Shown here: piece after piece, positions 1 to 6,994 of the stretch
How positions within the stretch are numbered: the stretch's first letter is position 1
How the letters are laid out: every line of letters begins with the position of its first letter
Source of the DNA: an uncultured Clostridia bacterium
Lineage (GTDB): Bacteria > Bacillota > Clostridia > Christensenellales > Borkfalkiaceae
Reading direction: 5' to 3'
Length of the DNA stretch: 35,164 nucleotides
Assembly: GCA_944359365.1 (NCBI GenBank)
Contig: CALVST010000018.1
Coordinates: 1 to 35,164 of the forward strand
Made by a program: the position numbers and the translations under genes
Notes under the pieces: model-generated
Seen by the model: only the letters and a program-made list of their open reading frames with translations
What the model was told of the DNA's origin: nothing
Databases searched by the model: none

Positions 1-17
1 ACGATGCGGGACTGAAT

Positions 18-905
18 TTATCTGCCGAATGCGTCCAAATGCTCTCTGAGCCTTCGCAAAAAGAGCTGTGCCGCGCTCGAAAAGACCTGATATTTTTTCC
101 ATATCACATTCAGGCGCGATTCGAGCGGGGGCGACAGGGGGCGGAAACACAGTTCGCTCTCTTCCGCCGTGTTGCAGAGCTTGTCTATGCTCAAAACGAC
201 GCCCATGCCCGCCTTTGCCATCAGCGCGGCGTTGTACAGAAGGTTAAAGGTCGCAACGATGTTCAGCTCTTCCGTGCCGCCGAACCACTCGGCAACGTGC
301 CCGCGGCTGAGCGCGTGGCGGGAAACTATAAAGGGAACGCCTTTCAGGTCTGCAGGAGTGAGCGACGGCTTTGCCGCGAGCGGGTGGTCGCGCCGCATCA
401 CGATGCCCCATCTGTCCGTTACGGGCAGGCGGAGATGTTCGTATTTTGTGAGGTCTGCGGGATCTATCACCACGCCGAAGTCTATCAGCCCCTTGTCCAG
501 CCGTTCGCAGACGTCGGCAATGTCACCGCTGAAAAGGTGAAAGCGTATGTTCGGGTATTCGTCCTGTAACGACTTCGCCGTATCCGCGATGAGCTTCATG
601 GTGTAAGTTTCCCCGCCGCCGATGGAAACGTCCCCGCTCACGTCCGCGGGCGGGCGCATCAGCTCGGCTTCCGTCTTTTCGTACAGCGATACGATCTCTT
701 CCGCGCGCTTTTTCAGCATCATGCCCGTCTCGGTCAGCGTCATTTTGCGGCCGCCGCGCTCGAACAGCGGGCGCCCGATCTCCTTTTCCATGTTCTGGAT
801 CTGCCGCGTCAGGCTCGGCTGCGTGATGTACAGGTATTCCGCCGCCTTGGAAATATTTTCTTCCCTCGCCACCGCGAGAAAGTATTTCATCTGCAAAATA
901 TCCAT
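18..905 (-). CDS. LysR family transcriptional regulator
   Basis: Complete 295-residue protein. Residues 1-60 form the LysR winged helix-turn-helix, with the typical opening MDILQMKYFLAVAREEN, the recognition stretch SKAAEYLYITQPSLTRQI and the wing ending in LFERGGRKMTLTETG. Residues 90-290 match the periplasmic-binding-like effector domain (for example the stretch FIVSRHALSRG). The ATG start follows an AGAGAGG ribosome site and the gene has its own promoter. LysR proteins bind upstream of target genes and respond to small metabolites; the ligand and targets here are unknown. The neighbouring 75-residue gene runs away from it, so divergent control is possible but unproven. What lies beyond its 3' end is outside the window. 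Confidence 0.93.
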   Translation of the reverse strand: MDILQMKYFLAVAREENISKAAEYLYITQPSLTRQIQNMEKEIGRPLFERGGRKMTLTETGMMLKKRAEEIVSLYEKTEAELMRPPADVSGDVSIGGGETYTMKLIADTAKSLQDEYPNIRFHLFSGDIADVCERLDKGLIDFGVVIDPADLTKYEHLRLPVTDRWGIVMRRDHPLAAKPSLTPADLKGVPFIVSRHALSRGHVAEWFGGTEELNIVATFNLLYNAALMAKAGMGVVLSIDKLCNTAEESELCFRPLSPPLESRLNVIWKKYQVFSSAAQLFLRRLREHLDAFGR

Positions 906-924
906 GTTTTCCTCTCTTTTTTCA

Positions 925-954
925 AGTATAACACGGTTTTCATATAGCCGTCAA
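925..954 (-). promoter_or_regulatory. sigma-A promoter of the LysR gene
   Basis: Read on the minus strand: a TTGACG -35 box, an 18 bp spacer and a TATACT -10 box, about 20 bases upstream of the LysR start codon. Confidence 0.6.
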
Positions 955-1040
955 GCATAATTTTTGAATTTTTCGGCCGTCAGACTATGGCGCGCCGCAA
1001 TTATGCGCCCGGTGTATCGCGTTGTATAAAATATAAGCAT

Positions 1041-1069
1041 TTGACATCGCGGCGCGTCGGCCGTATAAT
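1041..1069 (+). promoter_or_regulatory. consensus sigma-A promoter
   Basis: Perfect TTGACA (1041-1046), a 17 bp spacer and perfect TATAAT (1064-1069), followed 24 bases later by the start of the 75-residue gene. Both boxes and the spacing are exact consensus, which predicts strong, largely constitutive transcription. Confidence 0.85.
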
Positions 1070-1093
1070 GAAGGGGCAGAAGGAGGAAGGAAT

Positions 1094-1321
1094 ATGTCTT
1101 GCGGTTGCTGCGATATCAGGGAATGCCTTGCCGACGCGGGTTTGACGGCGGAAGAGATAGAAGAATTTCTGCGTTTAGAAGCGCAGAAAAACGTGTGCGG
1201 GCAATTGAAAATATTGGCGCGCCGCAGAGAAACTCTTTTGGACGCGGTGCACGAAGCGGAAAGCAAACTGCGCTGTCTTGACTATATCGCATACAAACTC
1301 CGCAGCGGCGAAGAGCTGTAA
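1094..1321 (+). CDS. small conserved-type protein, 75 aa, function unknown
   Basis: The ATG follows a strong AGGAGGAAGGA ribosome site and a perfect-consensus promoter, and the gene ends just before a 17 bp-stem terminator, so it is a real monocistronic gene. The N-terminus is cysteine-rich (SCGCCDIRECL). The rest looks all-helical: LTAEEIEEFLRLEA, then a heptad-like stretch with RRRETLLDAVHEAESKL and a CLDYIAYKLR tail. That second half resembles the dimerisation helix at the C-terminus of MerR-type regulators, but the DNA-binding half is absent. I do not recognise an assigned family. It could be a small adaptor or a metal-binding protein; this is speculation. Confidence 0.85.
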   Translation: MSCGCCDIRECLADAGLTAEEIEEFLRLEAQKNVCGQLKILARRRETLLDAVHEAESKLRCLDYIAYKLRSGEEL

Positions 1322-1331
1322 CGGGAGCCCG

Positions 1332-1376
1332 AAAAGAGCGGCGATGACGGATCAATCTGTCATCGCCGCTCTTTTT
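1332..1376. terminator. bidirectional rho-independent terminator
   Basis: A perfect 17 bp stem (1332-1348 with 1359-1375) around a 10-base loop, with A-rich and T-rich flanks, lies between the convergent 75-residue gene and the araC-type gene. It can serve both strands. Confidence 0.9.
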
Positions 1377-1388
1377 ATTGCGTGGGTT

Positions 1389-2249
1389 TTATTCAGCCTG
1401 TCCGCTCTGTGCCGAACGGTAACCGCGTGGAGAAACTCCCATAAATTTTTTAAATATCCCGCGGAAGTAATTGATATCGAAGAATCCGCAATTGCGGGCG
1501 ATGATCTCAATTTTTTCTTCCGTATTCGTAAGTTGGCGGCAACATTCGCGTATGCGTACCTTCTGCACCCATTCAATGAATGTGCAGCCCGTTTCTTCCT
1601 TAACTTTTTTGCTTATGTAGGGGGCGGAATAACAAAGCTTTCTGCTGATCTCGTACAACGAGATCTCTGAGTAATAGTTTTCTTCAATATAATGGATGAT
1701 GCGAGAGCTGATGTTGGTACAGTGTTCGCAATTGGTGGCTATTTTGCGCATGGTAAGTATAAGTATTTGAATCAAATAAGCGCGAATTATTTCTGTATAG
1801 CCGATTTTTAAGCTGTTCGCTTCTGTCTGCAAAGTGTGCAAAAGGTTGTAGATTTCCTCGTTGCTGTCATGAAAAATATATTGGTCGGGCTTTACGCTTA
1901 ATTTGCTGTAATCGAACTTGATCAGGTAATTGTTGATAAGCTCATTCAGTCCTTTGCAATGGTGTAACGAGTTATCAATCAGTTCGGGAAGGAAAAGACA
2001 GTTGATAATGACAAAAGGCTTACCATTCAGGCTGTCGTAGGCATGAACGGAATGTCTGTCCATAATAAAATAGTCGCCCTTATGTACGATATATTTTTTA
2101 TCGTTTATGCGATTTTCCGCGCATCCCTCTAATACATAAACTAGTTCGAAAAAATCGTGTTTGTGCGCAAGACAATGCACATGGTCTACCGTTTTAATGG
2201 TAAATTTTTCATTGGCGCTGAAATATTCCGCTATTTTGCAAAAATCCAT
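1389..2249 (-). CDS. AraC family transcriptional regulator
   Basis: 286 residues. The N-terminal half (about 20-110) is an AraC-type cupin sensor domain: HKHDFFELVYVLEG followed by a glycine turn and KGDYFIMDRHSVHAY. The C-terminal 100 residues carry the two helix-turn-helix motifs, including SLYEISRKLCYSAPYISKKV and the signature IARNCGFFDINYFRGIFKKF followed by GVSPRGYR. The ATG has a GGGGGAAA ribosome site. It is transcribed divergently from the large glycan cluster with 148 bases between the starts, the usual arrangement for a local sugar-responsive activator. Its DNA is clearly more AT-rich than its neighbours (30-38% GC in three 60-base lines I counted). The effector is unknown. Confidence 0.93.
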   Translation of the reverse strand: MDFCKIAEYFSANEKFTIKTVDHVHCLAHKHDFFELVYVLEGCAENRINDKKYIVHKGDYFIMDRHSVHAYDSLNGKPFVIINCLFLPELIDNSLHHCKGLNELINNYLIKFDYSKLSVKPDQYIFHDSNEEIYNLLHTLQTEANSLKIGYTEIIRAYLIQILILTMRKIATNCEHCTNISSRIIHYIEENYYSEISLYEISRKLCYSAPYISKKVKEETGCTFIEWVQKVRIRECCRQLTNTEEKIEIIARNCGFFDINYFRGIFKKFMGVSPRGYRSAQSGQAE

Positions 2250-2270
2250 GTTTCTGTTTCCCCCTTTTTT

Positions 2271-2299
2271 ATTATAAACCGACTTTGTGGTTTTGTCAA
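2271..2299 (-). promoter_or_regulatory. consensus sigma-A promoter of the araC-type gene
   Basis: On the minus strand: TTGACA (complement of 2294-2299), a 17 bp spacer and TATAAT (complement of 2271-2276). Both boxes match consensus exactly, in contrast to the weak -35 of the divergent glycan cluster. Confidence 0.8.
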
Positions 2300-2350
2300 T
2301 ATCGATATTAAAAATGACATGGGTTTTGGAAATTATAATTATGGTTTTTG
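2289..2350 (+). promoter_or_regulatory. candidate AraC operator: spaced direct repeats
   Basis: Three same-strand copies of GGTTTTG or GTTTTTG start at 2289, 2322 and 2344, spaced 33 and 22 bp, which are near whole helical turns. The last two extend to ATGGGTTTTG (2319-2328) and ATGGTTTTTG (2341-2350), matching at 9 of 10 bases. The third copy overlaps the -35 region of the glycan cluster and the first touches the araC -35. A perfect palindrome AATTATAATT lies between them at 2331-2340. AraC-family activators commonly bind direct repeats about two turns apart next to the -35; binding here is inferred. Confidence 0.45.
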
Positions 2351-2370
2351 CGCGCCGATGGTGCTATGAT
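2342..2370 (+). promoter_or_regulatory. probable activator-dependent promoter of the glycan cluster
   Basis: TATGAT at 2365-2370 is a reasonable -10 box 27 bases before the first start codon. The position 17 bp upstream (2342-2347, TGGTTT) is a poor -35 box, as expected for a promoter needing an activator. Confidence 0.45.
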
Positions 2371-2397
2371 ATTGCCAAGTGACAGGAGAATATACAA

Positions 2398-5300
2398 ATG
2401 CTTTATCGTAAGGACAAAGAAAAAACACTTGCCGAACAATTCAAAAACCCCGCCCCTTGTTTTCGGGCGGCGCCTTTTTGGGCGTGGAACGGCGCGCTTG
2501 ACGAAAGGGTGCTTCGCAGGCAGACGCAGGCTTTCTATGAAATGGGGCTTGGAGGGTGGTTCATGCACGTCCGTTACGGGCTGGATGACCGCTATTTGGG
2601 ATACAAATTCATGAATATGGTAGACGTATGCCGGAAAGAGGCGGAAAAGACGGGTATGCTCGCTTGGCTATACGACGAGGACAAGTGGCCGTCCGGCGCG
2701 GCGGGCGGCTTTGTTACGAAAGATGCGCGTCTGCGCTGTAAAACACTCGTTTTCAGACAGACGCTTCCCGAAAGCTGTACTGATACGGATTCGGGCGACG
2801 GTTCGCCATATATCGCGGCGCGTTATGCGGTGGAGACCGAAGGTGCGAGATTGAAAAAATATCGGCGCGTTTCTGCGTGGGAAACGCTGCATAACGGCGA
2901 AAGCGCATATTATGCGGTCGTGCTTACCGAACAGGCGAGTGATTGGTGGAACGGCAATGCTTATGCAGACAATACTTCCGACGCCGCGACCGATGCGTTC
3001 ATCGCTTTCACGCACGAGGCGTACCGCGCCCGTTTTTCCGATTCTTTCGGCGGTGCAGTGCCGGGAATATTTACCGATGAGCCGCATATCCGTCCGAGTG
3101 AGGCGGGCGGGGTGCATTGGTCAGCGGATTATCCCGAAAAGTTCGGGCTCCGCTACGGGGAAGATATTTTTGCGCGGCTGCCTGAATTGTTTTTCGATTG
3201 CGGCCGCTATGATTTCCGCTATCGCTTTTACGATTTTATTTCGGAAAGATTCGCATGCTGCTATGCCGATAAGATCGGCGGATGGTGCGCGCGGAACGGG
3301 CTGATGTTCGTCGGCCATTATCTCTGCGAGGACAGCATCGAGGGGCAGATCTATTGCGAGGGCGACGTGATGCGCCAATACCGCGCCTACGATTTTCCCG
3401 GGATAGATATGCTCTGTGACGAGCGCGAATACCATACGGTCATACAAGCGAAGTCCGTCGCCAATCAATACGGGCGCGAAGGAGTCATGAGCGAACTGTA
3501 CGGCTCAACCAATTGGGATTTCGATTTCCGCCGATTCAAATTGCAGGGCGATTGGCAGGCTGCGTTGGGCGTTACGTTGCGCGTGCCGCACCTCGCGTGG
3601 TACTCCATGAAAGGGGAAGGTAAAAGAGATTATCCTCCTTCGATCGGCATACAGGCGAATTGGTATAAAAAGTTTTCGCGAGTCGAAGAACATTTTGCGC
3701 GCCTGAACGTATGCATGACAGGCGGCAGAGAGCGCGTGCGCGTGGCGGTTTTACATCCCGTGGAATCGGGTTGGGTATGCGGTCTTGCAGGGCGCAGGGA
3801 ACTTACTGCGCGGCTGATCGGTATGACGCACGTTTTATTGAAGGAACAAATTCCCTTCGACTTCCTCAATGAAAGCATATTTGCATCGCTTTGCGAAAAG
3901 GGCGGGTTTCCGCTGCACGTGGGGAAGTCGAGTTATGATGCGGTAGTCATCCCGCCCCTGAACACCGTTCGCCTTTCCACTTTGGAACGCTTAGAAGCGT
4001 TTGCGGCGGCAGGCGGCAAGTTGGTATATTTCGGAGGACTGCCTGCTCTTGTGGACGGGGCGCCGTCCGATCGGGCGCAGGTCTTGCAAAAAATAGCCGA
4101 ACAAGTTGACGATATGTATGCGGTGCCGAAAGCACTCGCATATCTGCGCGAAGTTGAAATTACGGCGACAGGGGCGCAAGCAGATAAGGAAAATATGGCG
4201 CTTGCCGATGCGCGCACCGATTTATTGTATCGCTACTGCGAAGAAGGGGATATGCGTTGGCTGTTCATAGCGCATGCTCTTGCCTCGGATGAAAACGCCC
4301 CGCCCGAAGATATTCGTATCCGCATACAGGGGCAATGGCAAGGGAAAATTTTCGACACGTTGACGGGCGAGGTGCATTCTGCCGAGGCGGAGCGCGGTTT
4401 TGGCGAAACGATTTTTTCGCATCGGCTTTACGCGCAGGACAGTTTGCTGCTGTGCCTTATGCCGGGAGAAGGCGGTTGTACGAAGAAAGAGATAAAGGCT
4501 TCGGCAGATATTTTACAGGAAGGTATATTCCCTGCGGAAGTATCCTTCTGCACGGATGAACCGAACGTTTTGCTGTTGGACGTCGCCGAAGTATGCGCGG
4601 AGAGACCGGCGTTGCGCTTTTGTGCCGACGAAATTCTGCAACAGGATGAGAAATTGCGGAGAAAACTAGGTTTTGCTTCTCGCCCCGCAAAACAACCTTG
4701 GGCGACAGAGAGGGGAAAATCCGTCCGGGTGACCGCCGCTTTCGATTTCGAGTGCAAGGACGTTTCCGTAAAATCAAGCCTCGCGTTTGAAACGGACGAT
4801 GTGCGCGCCGTTTTCCTCAACGGAAAAAAATTGCCCCTTCGCTATACGGGGAAATATGTCGATGAGGCGATCGACGTTTTACCCCTTCCGCCATTGCAAG
4901 AAGGGAGAAATACCCTGCGCATCGAGTATGCGTACAATATAAAGAGCGGGTTGGAACCCGTGTACCTGCTGGGGGAGTTCGGCGTCGGTAAAGCGGGGAA
5001 CTCTACGGTATTGACAACATTCCCCGATAAACTGGGATGGGATCGTTTGGACGGGCAGGGCTTTCCTTTTTACGGCGGAAATATGCTTTATGAGAGTACA
5101 GTATCCGTACACAAAGAAGGCGAACTTGAAATATGCGTGCCTCATTTTTGCGGGAATCTGATAGAAGTGTTCGTGGACGGACAGAGCCGCGGTGATATCG
5201 TGTATGCGCCTTATATATGCAGGGCGGGGCGGATATCCGCAGGGAAGCATCTCATCTCCTGTAAATTATACGGAAACAGATTCAATACGTTCGGACAACT

Positions 5301-5436
5301 GCACAACGCGACGGATGTGAAGTGGGACGGATGGTATGCATGGAGAACGGAAGGGCAGGAATGGACGTACAGTTACCGCACGCGGCCGTGCGGTATCATG
5401 AGCGCACCTATATACCGTATACGGAAAAAAGAGTGA
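2398..5436 (+). CDS. GH106-like glycoside hydrolase (alpha-L-rhamnosidase-like)
   Basis: 1012 residues, no signal peptide, so probably cytoplasmic. The N-terminal region has the features of the Glyco_hydro_106-type barrel family: PFWAWN at 26-31, GLGGWFMHVRYGL at 50-62 and LYDEDKWPSGAAGG at 91-104. Two conserved acidic motifs follow, FTDEPH at 225-230 and SELYGSTNWDF at 365-375; their glutamates (E228, E366) are candidate catalytic residues, not proven. The middle resembles the glutamine-amidotransferase-like domain found in such hydrolases (YDAVVIPPLNTVR, then AAAGGKLVYFGG). The C-terminal 250 residues look like a beta-sandwich sugar-binding domain (VFLNGKKLP, NTLRIEY). The ATG has AGGAGA eight bases upstream. 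First gene of the cluster. The family covers several specificities, so rhamnosidase activity is a guess. Confidence 0.82.
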   Translation: MLYRKDKEKTLAEQFKNPAPCFRAAPFWAWNGALDERVLRRQTQAFYEMGLGGWFMHVRYGLDDRYLGYKFMNMVDVCRKEAEKTGMLAWLYDEDKWPSGAAGGFVTKDARLRCKTLVFRQTLPESCTDTDSGDGSPYIAARYAVETEGARLKKYRRVSAWETLHNGESAYYAVVLTEQASDWWNGNAYADNTSDAATDAFIAFTHEAYRARFSDSFGGAVPGIFTDEPHIRPSEAGGVHWSADYPEKFGLRYGEDIFARLPELFFDCGRYDFRYRFYDFISERFACCYADKIGGWCARNGLMFVGHYLCEDSIEGQIYCEGDVMRQYRAYDFPGIDMLCDEREYHTVIQAKSVANQYGREGVMSELYGSTNWDFDFRRFKLQGDWQAALGVTLRVPHLAWYSMKGEGKRDYPPSIGIQANWYKKFSRVEEHFARLNVCMTGGRERVRVAVLHPVESGWVCGLAGRRELTARLIGMTHVLLKEQIPFDFLNESIFASLCEKGGFPLHVGKSSYDAVVIPPLNTVRLSTLERLEAFAAAGGKLVYFGGLPALVDGAPSDRAQVLQKIAEQVDDMYAVPKALAYLREVEITATGAQADKENMALADARTDLLYRYCEEGDMRWLFIAHALASDENAPPEDIRIRIQGQWQGKIFDTLTGEVHSAEAERGFGETIFSHRLYAQDSLLLCLMPGEGGCTKKEIKASADILQEGIFPAEVSFCTDEPNVLLLDVAEVCAERPALRFCADEILQQDEKLRRKLGFASRPAKQPWATERGKSVRVTAAFDFECKDVSVKSSLAFETDDVRAVFLNGKKLPLRYTGKYVDEAIDVLPLPPLQEGRNTLRIEYAYNIKSGLEPVYLLGEFGVGKAGNSTVLTTFPDKLGWDRLDGQGFPFYGGNMLYESTVSVHKEGELEICVPHFCGNLIEVFVDGQSRGDIVYAPYICRAGRISAGKHLISCKLYGNRFNTFGQLHNATDVKWDGWYAWRTEGQEWTYSYRTRPCGIMSAPIYRIRKKE

Positions 5437-5446
5437 GGGATTTTAT

Positions 5447-6994
5447 ATGAATTATCTTGTATTGCCGAGCAGCCAATGGCTGTATCCCGATATCACGCAG
5501 TACCGCGGCGAAAGCCGCGCCATTGAAATGGAAACGACAAGGTTTTTCAAGGCAGGTGCGCAAGTCTTGCTGATCGGGGCGGAAAGAGGGTTGCAATGGA
5601 GCTGCGACCTTGCGGGCGTGAACGCGGAACCCATGATTTCCGTCTATGTTGGCGCCAATCCGGGGTTGGAAGAAAGTAACAGGGAGCATTTCCCCGAACG
5701 CAGGGCGCCGTTTCGCGTCTATGACTGCATCGCCGATTGGCAGGACGAACGCGTTTGGGACAGCAATATGGCGTTGTACGTCACTTTTGATCCGCAAGGA
5801 AGAAGCGCCGGCGTTTATGAGGGTACCTTGACCGTCGGAGAGCTGCATATCCCCATAAACGTGCGCATACGCGATATCGGCACTCTGCCTGAGCGCCTCA
5901 CGATCTTGAACAATTACCTGCCATCAAAGGCGGCGGAAGCCCATCACATGGCGGAAAACGACGAGCGGTTCGCCGCGGTCAATGGCAGCTATTTGGAACG
6001 GCTTCGAGAGATGCATCAAACGGCGCTATATGTGCCCGATAAGGTCGTAAACGAGAAAACAGCGCACGGTTATTCGTTCGATTTTTCTGAACTGATCGCG
6101 TTTTGCCGCGAGGCGAAGGAATACGGGTTCAAAACATTTTACCTGCACGCCCTCGGCAACCGCGTAAAATGGGATTTGCCCACGGTGGTGATAAATGGTT
6201 TTCCCGCGATGAGTTTCGACGCCTATCTTTATGCGAAGGCTTATCTGACGGCGCTGAAAAGCGCGCTGACCGAGGCGGGCTTTGCGCTCGAAGATTTTTA
6301 TATGGGAGTCGCAGACGAACCGACGTCGGTAAACGCCGCGGAATACTGCGCCGTTTGTGCGCTTATCAAAAAATTTTTGCCGGAGATCAAGCTCCTCGAC
6401 GCCGTTATGATAGACAGCGTGTATTACGGTCCCGATGCGGTCGCCGTTACCCCGCAAACATATTTAAAAAGGCGAGAGATTTTCGATCAGCTCCGCGAGG
6501 ATATGCAGCTTTGGTATTATGTTGCGCTTTCCCCGCGCAAAGAGGGCATGATAAACAGATTCCTCGACTTTCCTCTGCTTACGTCGCGCTATCTGCATTG
6601 GGCAAATTTCCGTTACGGTTTTTGCGGATATATGCATTGGGCGGTCAATTTTTATCAGCCGGGACAAGATCCGTTTGAAGATACCTGCTGCAAACATAAA
6701 ACCCACGGCGATGTTTGGATGCTGCCGCCCGGAGATACGCACATATTTTATCCGGGAAGGAACGGACCTTACCGCTCGATGCGGTCGGAAAACGAGCGGA
6801 TGGGGGCGGAAGAATATGCCCTTTTCGATGCCGTGGCCGCTTTCGATCCGGAAAGGGCGATGGAGCTTTGCAAGAGCGCTTTCCGCGAATTTGACGATTT
6901 CGAAATAGATGCGACGCGCTTTGAAGAGATAAGAAAAAGTATTTTAAGGACCGCCGAAAAGATCCTGCAGGAGGACTATGCGATTATATACTGA
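5447..6994 (+). CDS. GH123/DUF4091-like glycoside hydrolase, cytoplasmic
   Basis: 515 residues, no signal peptide. An N-terminal beta-sandwich (about 1-145, ending near GVYEGTLTVGELHIPINVRI) is followed by a barrel domain of the DUF4091 (GH123 catalytic) type. The Asp-Glu pair D290-E291 in YMGVADEPTS corresponds to the pair used by GH123 N-acetylgalactosaminidases for substrate-assisted catalysis. The C-terminal hallmark is present: GYMHWAVNFYQPGQDPF, then DTHIFYPGRNGPYRSMRSE with a following EEYALFDAV. The start has GTGAGGGA upstream, 10 bases after the GH106-like gene, and the end overlaps the next gene by 17 bases, so they are co-transcribed. N-acetylhexosaminidase activity is inferred from family only. 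A second family member lies at 12523. Confidence 0.8.
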   Translation: MNYLVLPSSQWLYPDITQYRGESRAIEMETTRFFKAGAQVLLIGAERGLQWSCDLAGVNAEPMISVYVGANPGLEESNREHFPERRAPFRVYDCIADWQDERVWDSNMALYVTFDPQGRSAGVYEGTLTVGELHIPINVRIRDIGTLPERLTILNNYLPSKAAEAHHMAENDERFAAVNGSYLERLREMHQTALYVPDKVVNEKTAHGYSFDFSELIAFCREAKEYGFKTFYLHALGNRVKWDLPTVVINGFPAMSFDAYLYAKAYLTALKSALTEAGFALEDFYMGVADEPTSVNAAEYCAVCALIKKFLPEIKLLDAVMIDSVYYGPDAVAVTPQTYLKRREIFDQLREDMQLWYYVALSPRKEGMINRFLDFPLLTSRYLHWANFRYGFCGYMHWAVNFYQPGQDPFEDTCCKHKTHGDVWMLPPGDTHIFYPGRNGPYRSMRSENERMGAEEYALFDAVAAFDPERAMELCKSAFREFDDFEIDATRFEEIRKSILRTAEKILQEDYAIIY

